From NCBI GenBank assembly GCA_958295665.1, contig OY282560.1, positions 147,738,091 through 147,802,090 of the forward strand: DNA of 64,000 bases, read 5' to 3'. Made by a program: the position numbers and the translations under genes. The stretch comes from Tipula vernalis (taxonomy: Eukaryota > Arthropoda > Insecta > Diptera > Tipulidae). Shown in pieces: positions 44,366-55,919 of this stretch (positions within the stretch are counted from its first letter, which is position 1; every line of letters starts with the position of its first letter). The notes beneath the pieces were generated by a model. The model searched no databases, was not told where the DNA came from, and was given only the letters and a program-made list of their open reading frames with translations.

Positions 44366-44660
44366 ATAAGATAGCAGAAAATTTTCAAAAGAAAAAATGA
44401 GTTTTTCTACTCACCACCACGGGCAGCACTAAAATAAAAGAGAATTTCTTCTGCTGAAATATTTATTGGCCAGCATAAAAATTATGAATATTGTTCATTT
44501 TTTGTTGTTACTCGTATTTCTCGTTCGCAAAGATCGTCTAATTTATTTACAGCGAAATGCTCTTCAAGCCCACTATAAATAAATCGATTTTTTGCAACTA
44601 AAAATTCAAATAGGATCATGTTAATAAAATCTCTTGAACCATTTTTCTTTTCTGATCGGC
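44366..44660 (+). repeat. Left arm of long inverted repeat (foldback-like element)
   Basis: Two blocks match the right side in inversion: 44366-44450 with about 48700-48800 (ACCACCACGGGCAGCACT on the left), and 44510-44655 with 48085-48230 (CGTTCGCAAAGATCGTCTAA, AGGATCATGTTAATAAAATC). The arm length is near 300 bp. The right arm is split by solo LTR L4. The whole looks like a foldback- or Galileo-like DNA element about 4.4 kb long. Confidence 0.7.
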
Positions 44661-45389
44661 TAATTATAATTTATAAGTTATAAATTGTTATAGTAGTCAA
44701 GACAGTACTTTTTATGTATCTACTTCTCGAACTTTAAACAAATGTAAATGATAAAATTATATTTCTAATTTTTATATTAAGTTGTTATGGTCTTTTTCAA
44801 AATTTTCTGTATTTTTTGTAACTTTTTAAAGACCATATTTATCAATTTAAATTCAAAAATCCAAAATTTATTTTTCGACAAAATTTAAATGATCGAAAAT
44901 TTGGCCCAAAAATAGATTTTGGATTTTTTAATCTAAATTGATAAATTAATGTAGTCTTTAAAAAGTACAGTAAATTATATTTGTGTACGCAATCCTTATT
45001 TTGGTTACGAAATTGAACATTTTTAAATGAAATTGAAATCGCGGTCAGAGATTATCGTGATAATCCTTCTGTCTGTAATTGGTTTAAATGAATCCATTTT
45101 TTGGAATCGAAATGTTTTGTTTTATTTGCTGATCCAGGGGTCACAATCAATTTTTCGAACAATTCGCTTGTTCCCTTGGAATAGAAAGAAAAAACTTAAC
45201 CGTACAAAATACTAACAGAAACGTGAGACAGCAATCAATTAGTTTATATTTTAAAGAGCAGTAACATTCATTTATAAACAACCAAATATAGAAGAAGAAG
45301 CGAAAAAAAAAATCGAAATTATAAATTTTAAATTTGATCACTAGAAAAAACAAGTTTAGTGAACTCCTGATTTGTATTTTCTAATGTAT
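44661..45389. other. Interior of foldback-like element, non-coding
   Basis: No gene seen. It contains the hairpin listed at 44811-44967. The short frames at 45027 and 45147 have no family resemblance. Confidence 0.4.
44811..44967. repeat. Imperfect hairpin of about 157 bp
   Basis: CTTTTTAAAGAC at 44822-44833 is inverted at 44953-44964. Further in, TTTATCAATTTAAATT pairs with AATCTAAATTGATAAA and AAAAATCCAAAATTTATTTT with a mirrored copy, closing around GGCCC. It may be a MITE. Confidence 0.6.
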
Positions 45390-45872
45390 TGTTACGTTTT
45401 TGCCTTGTTAATTAAGGTTCGTATCACTGGATTGTGAATAAAACAAAATCAATTCAATTTATCGCCAACGAATTTATTTATTTCACACAAAAATTATTAC
45501 AACACAATTTATTAATTATAATTCACAAAATCACTTTATTTAAATTATTCTCAAATTTTACTGTCCACTTATAATTTTTATTTCCACTAAACCACTTTTT
45601 AAATCACTTTTTAATTCCTTTTTAATCTTCACAATGTCGCTTTCCAAATACTACTAATCTTCTTACAATTTTACACTATCGCGTTCCAAATTCGAATAAT
45701 CCATTTATATACACAAATCAAACTTCTCAAAAGTTTATGACTTTTCCAGTTAGAATAGTGTAGAAACATGTACCTAGAACTGTTTTATCATGGAAAATTC
45801 CATTTTAGTACAGTTAAACATTGAGCTATTAATTTTAACTTATTCTATTACACCCTAGGTGTCACCGTTACA
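45390..45872 (-). mobile_element. Solo LTR L3
   Basis: Minus-strand LTR of the L1/L2/L4 family. TSD GTAT is exact at 45386-45389 and 45873-45876. It contains the inverted TATATA promoter segment near 45710 and lies inside the foldback-like element. It is about 30 bases longer than L1 through internal small repeats. Confidence 0.85.
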
Positions 45873-45876
45873 GTAT

Positions 45877-46184
45877 TTTTAGAAAATTTTCATTTGTACT
45901 CGTTTACAAAATAATCCGAAAATCATACCACGCTAAAATTATATACTGCGCCCGATTCTGAAATGTTAAAATTAATGTTTCGTTATTTTATTTCCCCCCT
46001 TCCTATTTGAATTTGTATAGAAAAATTAAAAAACCAAAACGTAGAATTTTCGAAGGCAGAATCGGACCTATTATTTCTTCTATGATTTTTCTCTTACATC
46101 TACGTTTCAATTATCTATGGATGTGGCTTTATTGTTTTTAATAGATAAACTTGTCTAAGGAACATTACGAAACCATGTAGCTTC
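45877..46184. other. No gene seen
   Basis: AT-rich spacer between L3 and the tandem array. Confidence 0.4.
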
Positions 46185-48080
46185 AATAGGGGATGATTTT
46201 TTTTAAATTTGGATAAATTTTATTTTTCAGTTCTTCACATCGTATTGAAATAAAAAAATCGATCGAGTTACAGAATTTTTCAAAAAAATTTGGCCAAAGC
46301 AAATTTTTCAGTTTATCCACTGTATCGTTTGGACGGACCGCCCTATGTATCCTTTTATGGAATCCTGATTTTTTGATACCTGCCGTTATAAAACATCCGC
46401 ACAAGCAATCTTAAGGAAATCGGTCGTGTCTAAAGAGCTACAGAATTTTTCAGAAAACTTTGGTCAAACTGAATTTTTCAGTTTTTTACTGTGTCCTTGT
46501 AACTTTTTATGGGACCCTGATTTTTGGATACCTGGGATTATAAAACATCCCCACAAGCAATCTTAAGAAAATCGATCGAGTCTAAAGAGCTACAGAATTT
46601 TTAAAAATTTGGCCAAATCGAATTTTTCAGTTTTTTCAAAGTATCGTATAGACGGATCACCTTGTAATCAATATGGCACCCTGATTTTTGGATAGCTGGG
46701 GCAATAAGACATTCGCACAAGCAATCTGCAGAAAATCGATCGAGTCTGAAGAGCTACAGAATTTTTCAAATAAAAATGTTGCCAATGCGATTTTTTCAGG
46801 TTTACACTGTATCGAATGGATGGACCCGCCGCCGTTGTAACATTTTATAGGACAATGATTTTTGGATAAGCAATCTTAAGAAAATTGGTCAAGTCGTTAG
46901 AATACAGTTTAGCTCGTTAAGCTAAAGAGTTTTTCAGAAAAATTTGGCCAAACTGAATTTTTCAGTTTTTTACTATATCGTATAGACAGACCCCCTTGTA
47001 ACCGATATGGGACCCTAATTTTTGAATATCTTGGGCCATAACACATCTGCATAAGCAATCTTAAGAAAACTGATCGAGTGTAAGGAGCAACAGAATTTTT
47101 TTTAAAATTTGGCCAAAGTGAATATTTCAGTTTTTTTACTGTATCGTATGGACGGACCCACCCCTTGAATCCAATGTGGGACCCTGATTTTTGGATACTT
47201 GGGGCCATAGCACATCCTAAAGAGCTACAGAATTTTTCAAATAAATTACCCAAACTGAATTTTTCAGATTTTTCACTGTATCGTATGGGCGGATTTCCTC
47301 TCAACCAATATGGGACCCTGATTTTTGGATACCTGGCTTCATAGCACAACTGCTCAAGCAATCTTAAGAAAATCGATAGACTCTAAAGAGCTACAGAATT
47401 TTTCAACAAAATTTGGCCAAGCAAATTTTTTCAGTTTTTTCCATGTGTCGTATGGACGGACCCCCTGGTAACCAATATGGCTGGTTTTTGGATATCTTGG
47501 GCCATAGCACATCTGCACAAGCAACCTGAAGAAAATCTAGAGCTAAACAGTTTTTTTTTTAAATTTGGCCAAACTGAATTTTTCAGTTTTTTCGCTGTAG
47601 CTTATGGACTGATCCCCTTTTAACCAATATGGGACCCTGATTTTTGGATAACAGGAATCATAACATATTTACACGAGTTATCTTAAGAAAGTCGACCGAG
47701 TCTAAGGAATTACAGAAGGCTTCAGAAAAATTTAGCCAAACTGAATTTTTCAGTTTTTCTCTGTATCGTATGGGCGGACCCCTTGTTACCAATATGGAAC
47801 CCTTATTTTTTGATACCTGGGGCCATAACACATCTGCACAAGCAATCTTCAAAAAATCGATCGAATCTAAAGAGCTACAGAATTTTCCAAAAAATTTGGA
47901 CAATCTGAATTTTTTAGATTTTAACGGTATCGTATGGGCAGACCCCCTTCTAACCAACATGGGACACTGCATTTATCATGCATGGGGCCCTAACACAATC
48001 TTTAGGTTATGGCCCAATATAACCAAAAATCAGAGTCCCATATTGTTTACAAGGAGATCCGTAAGTACGATACAGTGAAA
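46185..48080. repeat. Tandem array of about 165-bp monomers, about 11 copies
   Basis: The words GAGCTACAGAATTTTTCA, GGCCAAACTGAATTTTTCAG, CTGTATCGTATGGACGGACC, GGGACCCTGATTTTTGGATA and AAGCAATCTTAAGAAAATCG recur in this order. Successive CAGAATTTTT words are spaced 138 to 171 bases apart, mostly 162-166. Monomers differ by substitutions and small deletions. Long open frames on both strands here are by-products of the repeat. The array lies inside the inverted-repeat arms. Confidence 0.9.
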
Positions 48081-48240
48081 AAACTGAAAAGAAAATTGGT
48101 TCAAGAGATTTTATTAACATGATCCTATTTGAATTTTTAGTTGCTAATAATCGAATGTATTTATAGTGCGCTTGAAGAGTATTTCGCTGTAAATAAATTA
48201 GACGATCCTTGCGAACGAGAAATACTAACAACAACAATAT
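48081..48240 (-). repeat. Right arm of long inverted repeat, inner part
   Basis: This is the inverted match of 44510-44655. It ends exactly at the TSD of solo LTR L4, and the rest of the arm continues at 48653. Confidence 0.7.
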
Positions 48241-48648
48241 TGTAACGATGACACCTAGTGTGTAATAGAATAAGTTAGAATAATAGCTCAATGTTTAACT
48301 GTACTAAAATGGAATTTTCCATGATAAAATTGTTCTAAATGTTTGTACACTATTCTAACTAGAAAAGTCTTGAGCTTTCTAGAAGTTTGGTTTATCGAAT
48401 GGGATCAGTAGTATTTGGGGAGCGGTAGTGTAAAGATAATGAGGGAATTAAAAAGTGATTTAAAAAGTGTACTGCGAAATAAAATTTATAAGTGTACAGT
48501 AAAATTGTGTGAAAATTATTTAAAGTGATTTTGTGTTGTTATAATTTTTGTGTTAACTAAATAAATTCATTGGTGATAAATTGAATTGATTTTGTGTTAT
48601 TCACAATCCAGTGATACGAATTTTGATTCACAAGGCAAAAACGTAACA
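48241..48648 (+). mobile_element. Solo LTR L4 inserted in the right inverted-repeat arm
   Basis: It starts TGTAACGATGACACC and ends AAAAACGTAACA. TSD ATAT is exact at 48237-48240 and 48649-48652. Relative to L2 it lacks the TATA segment through a small deletion near 48390. It splits the right arm, so it is younger than the foldback-like element. Confidence 0.85.
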
Positions 48649-48652
48649 ATAT

Positions 48653-48800
48653 TAAAAACTAAAAAAAAAAATATTAAAAAAAAACAACAAACAACATTCA
48701 TTTCAAAAAAATTCTATTTTATTTTAAGTGCTGCCCTTGGTGGTTAGTAGAAGAACTCATTTTTTCTGTTGAACATTTTCTCCTATCTTATACAGCATCG
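48653..48800 (-). repeat. Right arm of long inverted repeat, outer part
   Basis: The block around 48720-48790 (AGTGCTGCCCTTGGTGGTTA) is the inverted match of 44390-44450. The outer edge near 48800 is not sharp. Confidence 0.6.
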
Positions 48801-51636
48801 AAATAACATTTATAACTTTAATTTTTCAGTTCGAATTTGTATTATCTTTTTGAATAATGTAGTGTGAGACCGTCTACAATGTCGTTGTTTTCTATCACCT
48901 CTACGGCTCCCGGTAATCATCTCAATTTATTTGAGAATAAGTATTTTATTTTAGGCCCTTGACAAACACGATGGATGTGAACTTAAGCACTTAACATAAA
49001 GCTGTTATCACTTTTTAGCAAAGGCTCTCAATGCAAGATACAAGGCAACCAAACAAATATATTAAAGACAACAAAACAACAAAGTATTTCATTTGGTATA
49101 GATTTGAAAATTGTTTTAACTTCTAACCAGAGGTTTCGTGGTATTTTATTGGACATCGTTGTTTTTCAAATATCCGTCTGTAAATTATTTATTACAATTG
49201 TTCGGTTGCTTATTTGTTATTGTTTAGTAAATTTATTTATCGTTTGGACAAAATACAAGTTCATGAGTTGCTGCAGTTTTGGTAAATTAATGAATATGTG
49301 TGTGTGAGTGTGTGTGGCAGATAGTTTGCCTTAATTATTTGCATTAAAAATTATTATAATACACTTTTCGAAGTTTTTCTCCAGTTTAAACAAATTAATT
49401 TTCCATTTGTTGTTTTTCCAACTTTTTTTTTTTAGTTTTTTCCTACAATTTGTTGGATTGTTCAATATAAGGTACTGTTGTGTTTGTTTTCGGAATAATG
49501 TCGTATTTTTCTATTAAAAATTCTGCAGAAGCTTCTTTTTTTTTTTTGTTTTTACCCCGTATTTAATATTTCTATTGTGGTTGGTATTCCGTATACGTAA
49601 CACACTCGTATACATATCCAAAAGTAAAATAATATACCTCTGAGGATGATGTTGCGATTTCATTGTGTGGTTTTTCTGAGGTACACCAAATGAAATATGT
49701 ACAATGTAACATACCAAGAAGAAAACGATGATTTATGGTGCACTTGGTGGTCATTTCGTTTTCGTAATTTAAGATCACAAGGCTATTAGTAAATTACAAT
49801 TACTATTTTTTAAAATTGAATTAATTCGATTTAAAACGATAAATGTGTTTTCAATTAACGAGTTTTTTCGTTCGTTTTCGAAAAACAGATTTCCAAGCAA
49901 TAAAATAAAATTAAATTTCCATGGAACAAGAAAAATGTCGTAAAAATCATTTTTTTATGTAAATTTTTTTTTGTTCTTTTCCTACTTGTAACTTTTTTGT
50001 TTTTCTATTTATTTTTCACTTTTCCTGAAAATGTTCTCTGCCTTTCCGAGCTATTTTTATGTTAATTTCATTTTTTTTTGGATAAAACAATCGATTATTT
50101 GTTACAATTTTATAGCTTTTTTGCGTCTCTTACCACCCAAAAAAACATGGAAATTTTACATCGATAGAAGATTATATTGCAAACTATAACATCCAATTGA
50201 ATTACCCATTATATGATATACATCAAACCACCATCCGATCCGCATTCATCCCTAAACACGATATAGACTATAATATATACTCGGCGATTTCGGAGTAAAG
50301 TGTGATGAAAATAGAAAGAAAAATCGAAAAAATAAAACGTGACTTGATTTTTCCAATTGTGATTCAAACTAATAAAAATCTAATGGAATCAATGTGCAGG
50401 AGGGAAAATAACGTAAAAAAAAATCATGATGGCAATACACATAGAGAAAAATAAGGAGGTAATGTTTTTCATTTCGAAGTTTTTTGTTTTTTTTTTGTTC
50501 GTACTTTAACCGGAAAACTGAAATAAATCTAATTGATCTGAGATTGGATTTACTTCGTTTTTTGCTTTATTTTTTATTTGTCTTAAACACAAAGAATCAA
50601 TATCATTTATTACAAATTGAATTACACGAAATTGTAATGAAATCATGAAATTGTAGATACACAACGTGCCGAGAACAAAATCTTACAAAAAGGTGGTTGA
50701 CACGAGTTGAGTGGAATTATTGTTAGGGAAATTTTGGTTTACAGAAGAGAACTTTAGTTGCATTTTAAGAAAATCATTTAGTATTTATTCCCTATTTCGA
50801 TGTTTCTATAATATCGGCCAAGACGCGAGTTAAAATGACTATACAGGTGTCCCCCAATTTAAAGACCCTCTCAAATATATTGTCAGGAATCAGCCTGTCA
50901 AAAAATTGACTATATCATAGGTGTATGATTTTACAGGGGCAATCGATTGGTGATCTTAAGTTGACCTTGAACCCTCATACTATTTTTATAAGAATTCTTA
51001 TTTTTGACCCCGGATTCTGGAAGGGCTTAATATTTTAGATTCAGATATTTACTTAAGGCATTTTTTAAAATGATATGCAGCGGACAATTCAAGGTTAAAT
51101 TATGAAATGGTAAGTAATAACCAGCAGATGTTTTAGTGGGGTGACTCAATTAACAGTTGTTGCCCTAAGACATATGGTACCGAGCTATTTCACTCTCTTC
51201 CCTTTGTGTTTTCATTATTTATTACACATTGAACATAAAACATTATTAATTTCATACTTATTACTACGAGTTTTAACAGAGACATTCGTCTGATACATTT
51301 TCAATTTTTTATTAGGGTATATACTAATGAGTTGAAATATTAATTTGTAAAACCTTTGAGAAATAAATTAACATAAAAATTTTAAAAAAAATTGATACAC
51401 TTGCCTGTTGAAAATATCAATATGTGGATTTTCGTTTATTCCAGCCGAATATCCAAGTGAATTGTCCAAGCACACTATTACCTAAATTTTATTATTTATG
51501 GTTAAATGGTGACGTGATTAGGTTTAACACATTAGCGCCCGAAAGAACTAATTTCTGACGTTGAGTTTGATTGTTTACTGTATTTTCAAAACTAGATATT
51601 TGTGCTGTAAAACGCCGTTATGAAATTTTGTGTTTT

Positions 51637-51671
<35 letters not shown>

Positions 51672-52138
51672 CGTACAATTAACACCCTCTTTTTTCAAGG
51701 AAATTTAATAAAAAATGCTGATTTTTCACACTTAATTTTCTGTTTATCGATACGTTTGACGGTAAGGAACATGATCACCAGCTAGACACCATATGGCTTG
51801 ACGTCTACACCTATTAATTGAGTTATTCCCCAATAAAATTCATCATCTGCTTGCTATTTCATACCATTTCGAAATTTCACGTTGAAATAACCGCTGAAGG
51901 GCATTAAAAAAAAATTCCTTAAGTATCTATCTGAATGTAAAATTGTACGCTCTTTCAGAATCCATAGTCAAAAATTCGAATTCGAACACGCTTAAATGTT
52001 CTAAATGTCGCCCTCTTCGATTTTTTAAAAGCAAACCCATTTCTAAAAGTATAATCAACATAAAAAGTATTCAACAGATATCTTGTAGCTAAAAATAAGA
52101 AAAAAACTAATTACCTTTAAACCGCGTATAACTGGTTA
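48801..52138. other. AT-rich non-coding stretch
   Basis: No coding similarity is seen over 3.3 kb. It contains a short (GT)n-like run near 49298-49316 and an (AAC)n microsatellite at 51640-51671. It could be host intronic or intergenic DNA. Confidence 0.55.
51640..51671. repeat. (AAC)n microsatellite
   Basis: About 10.7 perfect AAC trinucleotides in a row. Confidence 0.95.
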
Positions 52139-52632
52139 GTAATAACTTGTGGAAACGAACTCAAGGATCATTTTCTCCAATTTATTTAAGCGATATTTTT
52201 AGATTCGGTTTTTAATGCATGTTTATATAAGTCTTGAAGTATACGAAACATTTTTATTTAAAACCAAAATGGCAGCGCAGTGGCTGATGAAAGGAAACTC
52301 CAGGTTTTGAATGACCTCCACAGGCGGAAATCTACAGGTCACAATTTTTGATCTAGAACCAAAAACGAAAAAGATTTTAAAACATTTTTTTTTCGTTTTT
52401 TGTTCTAGATTGAAAATTATTACATGTAGATTTCCGCCCTTGGAGGTCGTTAAATTTACAGTTTTATTTCATCAGCCACTGCGCCTCTATTTTGTTTTTA
52501 AATGAACATTTTTCGTGTACCTCAAGATTTGTATAAAACTGGATTAAAAACCGAATTTAAAAATATCACTTCGTTTTTCTTAAATAAATTGAAGAAAATG
52601 ACCCTTGATTTCGCTCTCACAAGACGTTATTA
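52139..52632. repeat. Long palindrome (foldback MITE), about 240-bp arms
   Basis: Left arm 52139-52372 and right arm 52385-52632 are inverted copies, by eye 80-85 percent alike, meeting at AAAAACGAAAAA / TTTTTCGTTTTT. Shared blocks include GCGCAGTGGCTGATGAAA, GGCGGAAATCTACA, ATCTAGAAC and ATTCGGTTTTTAAT. There is no coding frame. It fits a foldback or MITE whose transcript would be one long hairpin. Target-site duplications are not clear. Confidence 0.85.
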
Positions 52633-52639
52633 CCACTTA

Positions 52640-52985
52640 TTAAATAACTCTGTAGATTCTTATTAAAAGTCCACTTGTGAATTTTTTATGCCGGCAATTC
52701 ACTAATGTGACGTTTAATTTCTTGTAATTATTATTTGTTAATTTATTTTTCGAATTCGTGCACTCAGCTTTTAGCTTTCCGATAGTTTTTCAAAAATTTT
52801 CCGTTTCACCTAAAGTTGTATCAATTTCTTCTGCCCACACGTCTCTCTCTTTATGATACTCAGTTATACCATTATCAGAAAAAAAAAATCTGCATCGGTT
52901 AACAAATAATAACACAAACTAGTTTCTCGTTCTAAAATTATACTAAGATAGTCTGATAAATATTAGGTTTGATAACATCCGCTTT
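52640..52985. other. No gene seen
   Basis: AT-rich spacer between the palindrome and the transposon pseudogene. Confidence 0.4.
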
Positions 52986-52989
52986 GTTT

Positions 52990-54402
52990 TAACCACCGCT
53001 TTCCCCGATCCTATATCGGATCTATAATGTTTTTCCACACGAACTAAAATGCCGGTTTTTCCACGGCTTATAATAAACTGTTTAATTTTATTTAATTGAA
53101 AATGAAACTCCCGGGGGTTTTATTATTTCAGCCACAACATGTTTCAGCAAACACTCTATCCGGCGGAATAAAGGAAAGTCCGGGTACAGGAAATATTACC
53201 TCGATTACCTTGCTCTGGTAATGAACCTTGATCTAAAGCATGTTCATTACTGTTTAGTTTTTATTTTGTGCCCCGCATCCATCGCAAATCAGTCGAACCA
53301 TAGATTTGTTTTCTAAATTTGTTTGGCATAGCCTGTGGTAGAGGGCTGATGCAGTCTTATTGCTTCCTTTCGGCCGTTCATTTTCCGTTCAAATGTAAAG
53401 CAAAACGTTTTATTTTGTAAGATTCGCCTTAGAAGACCCTTCAACAATCCCGAAATTGTAGAGGTAAAATTGCTTTGCCTAATCGGCTACTTTGGGCAAT
53501 ATATTTTTTTGGCAATCAAAAGATAGCGTAATCATGGAGTCATTTTCTTATCTTTGCGAAATGAAAGAAACTTTTTGCCCGAAGAGTATGAATTCGTTTT
53601 CTTATTAAAATATCATTGTGCTTTATTTTATTCTTCTCCGTTCGTAGCTGCTCTTTATACATAAGGCACGTTGAGCACACATCTGTAGCCGGTGTTTTGA
53701 AACCTACAAATCTAAAATAGGCTTATTTCACTTGTATATGCTCCGGACTTTCTTTGTTATAAAGTTTGTGTAATTTATTTATCGACAGGTCACTCCGCAG
53801 ATATTGACGCCCAGAATTGCGGGACCAACAGTAATGAATTTCCAATGTTTTAAATTTAGAAACGAACTCTTTAAAGCTGTTTTGTTTTTCGATAAACTTC
53901 AAAGTTGTTCGATCGCCCCCTCCCCCTCCCGTGTTTCCATTGACAATGTATGATTACAAAAATGGCAACGGCTTACGTCACGCAATCGATATACGTTGAT
54001 ATCTAGCAAATCTAAAAAGGTTTTCTGACAAACTCTTATTAAGGAACCGTTGGATTTCCTAACAAAGTGATTAATCGAAAAAACTCTCTCTGCTGTTCGC
54101 CCTCCTGATTTCTTTCGATCAGTCCTTAAAGGTGGTTCAATCCGCGTATGAGCCACAATCAATTTGTCTTGATCTGCTTTGTTCTTCGAGCTACAGAACG
54201 ATTTAACGAAAGAAAGAGCATCGTTTCCTCGAAGAGAAGAACACTGGAAATTTGCTCCCAAATGTGTACATGATGGTATTTTTGGTGGTCGTTTCATTTT
54301 AATACATTGTTTAAATAAACCGTTATTCATAGTAAAATATAGCAAAATAACTTACCTTTCGAATTTTTGTATTTCTCGTTTCCATTTCGACTTATCAACT
54401 GC
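52990..54402 (-). pseudogene. Insect multicopy transposon protein, near full length, broken
   Basis: Transcription would start near ATG 54402 (AVDKSKWKREIQKF), with a GTAAGT donor at about 54354. The main frame 54345-53899 has DKLIVAHTRIEPP and LIRVCQKTFLDLLDINVYRL. Further frames give IHYCWSRNSGRQYL, then TDVCSTCLMYKEQL (zinc site), then VRLICDGCGAQNKN near 53290. Last, PVPGLSFIPPDRVF appears near 53185. This order (VC-FL, SHY/IHY, CSTC, CDGCG-QNKN, G-S-PPDRVF) is that of a repeated transposase-like protein of insects and hydra usually left unnamed. It has several stops and shifts. I assign no catalytic residues. Confidence 0.65.
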
Positions 54403-54611
54403 CATTTTCCTTGCTTTCTGTTCACCTGATATCGCTAAGGAATTAGGGACTTTTGAAAGCAACTATGGTAGAATTGTTGATCTTTGAAAATAAAAAGTCA
54501 GTATTATCACGTAAAAACAATGTTTTCTTACAAAATAAATAAAATAATTTTAATCCAATAATAAAATTCAGTTCATAAAAAAAATAAAAATTGATCTTTT
54601 AATTTAAATCA

Positions 54612-55110
54612 TTAAAGCGTCTCCATAATGGTAGCATTCCGTTTCCAAATTGTCTGGAATTGCATTATCCACGTTGTTTTGGTGGGGCGCAGATCGAAGA
54701 ACCGATTTATAATAGTCGAGTTCATCCATGTCTTCCCAATTGATCCAATATTTATTTGAGGCACCCCAATATTTATTTGACTAGGCTGTATTTGCGCCAT
54801 GTGTCTTCCTTTTTTAAGAACAGATTTGGCTATCCCAAAATCCGACCTGTAGTTTTGCTCCCCAAGCACTAGTACCGGATTCGTCATTTTGGTGACAACA
54901 AACCTTTTCGTCTTGTTAAATTTGAAATGCCATTGCCCTGATTGTTTAACGCATGTTGCAGTAGCTGTTTTCCAGTCATTTACTGGACATGTAGTGGACC
55001 CTAGCCGAATAATCTGCCCATGCTCTGAAAAGAGATCAAAATATTCCTCTGGTCTTATTATTCGCTCCTTAGCTTTTACTTTTTTTTCGAGCTGAGTACT
55101 GTATTAAAAA
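54612..55110 (-). pseudogene. C-terminal part of a second copy of the same transposon protein
   Basis: The minus frame is open from about 55110 to 54612. It reads KERIIRPEEYFDLFSEHGQI, NDWKTATATC, WHFKFNKTKRFVVTK, GEQNYRSDFGIAKSVLKKGR and RPTKTTWIMQF. In this family the PEEY..L...G and Y..D....K-KKG segments follow the PPDRVF motif. That motif is near the end of the neighbouring copy, so this piece is the C-terminus of another copy placed upstream of it in tandem. A 19-base CAAATAAATATTGGGGTGC-like segment is duplicated near 54745-54780. Confidence 0.55.
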
Positions 55111-55354
55111 ATTCAAAAATAATATGAGGGAAGTTTCTGCTGTTATCCTAAAAACAAAAACAACAAATTAGATAAGCGTTATTATTGATGAAAAGTCAAA
55201 CATTCAGGCGAATTTCCGCTGATACCTATTTGGTAATAAAACGCTAAACAGTTCTTACTTATAGTTTTAACTAAATAAAGTTGAAACTTAATATTTGAAA
55301 TAATTAAAAAACTGTTAATTATAATCAAACCTATCGAAGTGTTCGTTAACCTCT

Positions 55355-55915
55355 CTCTCAATTTTTTTTTTAAAAATGTCGTGGGCCTAACAGAGTGTTC
55401 TATGAACAATTGGATAAATAAAATTCAAATCAACCGTCGATGTGTTCTTACGCTGTCCAGTAACTACCTTCTAAGCATTTGTCATCGCTGGAATTAGTAC
55501 CATTTGATAAAGCAGGGTCCAACGATGACCTAACATGCTTTTCAAAAAAAAAATGTCGTGTGTCTGACAAAGGTGTTCTATGAAGAAATATCATAAATAA
55601 AATTAAAATCGGCCATCATTATGTGTATCTAAGCCGTCATAACTACCTAAAATGTTAGGTCATCGTTTAGCCACATCGATGATAAATGCTTAGAAGGGTG
55701 ATAGGTAGGAACACATCGACGGCCGATTTCAATGTTGATTTTGGCATTTCTTCATAGAACACCTTGTCAGACCTAAGACATTTTATAAACTGTAGATCAT
55801 CGCTTGATCCCACTTTATCAAATTGTACCTTTGAAGGTTCATATTTAGGACAGCTTACAAACACATAACACCTATCGATTTCATTTGTTGTACAAACAAA
55901 TATTTTATTTACCAT
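55355..55915. repeat. Three copies of a coding-like block of about 150 bp, two direct and one inverted
   Basis: Blocks at about 55355-55490 and 55500-55665 (plus) and 55680-55835 (minus) share TGATAAAG.GGGTC, AATGTCGTGTGTCTGACAAA, GTGTTCTATGAAGAAAT and AAAATCGGCC.TCGATGTGTT. The inverted one lies in a minus frame 55915-55667 reading FDKVGSSDDLQFIKCL and EEMPKSTLKSAVDVFLPI. I do not recognise the protein. The block may be an exon of the adjacent transposon that has been amplified. Confidence 0.5.
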
Positions 55916-55919
55916 AAAT

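Noticed and set aside
43458..45872. L1 and L3 as the two LTRs of one element
   Set aside because: They have the same orientation but each has its own TSD and no gag-pol coding lies between them.
46909..48078. 100-150-aa open frames on both strands in 46.9-48.1 kb
   Set aside because: They follow the period of the 165-bp tandem array and occur on both strands, so they are repeat by-products.
46185..48080. CRISPR-like array
   Set aside because: The repeats are long head-to-tail satellite monomers without unique spacers, in a eukaryotic context.
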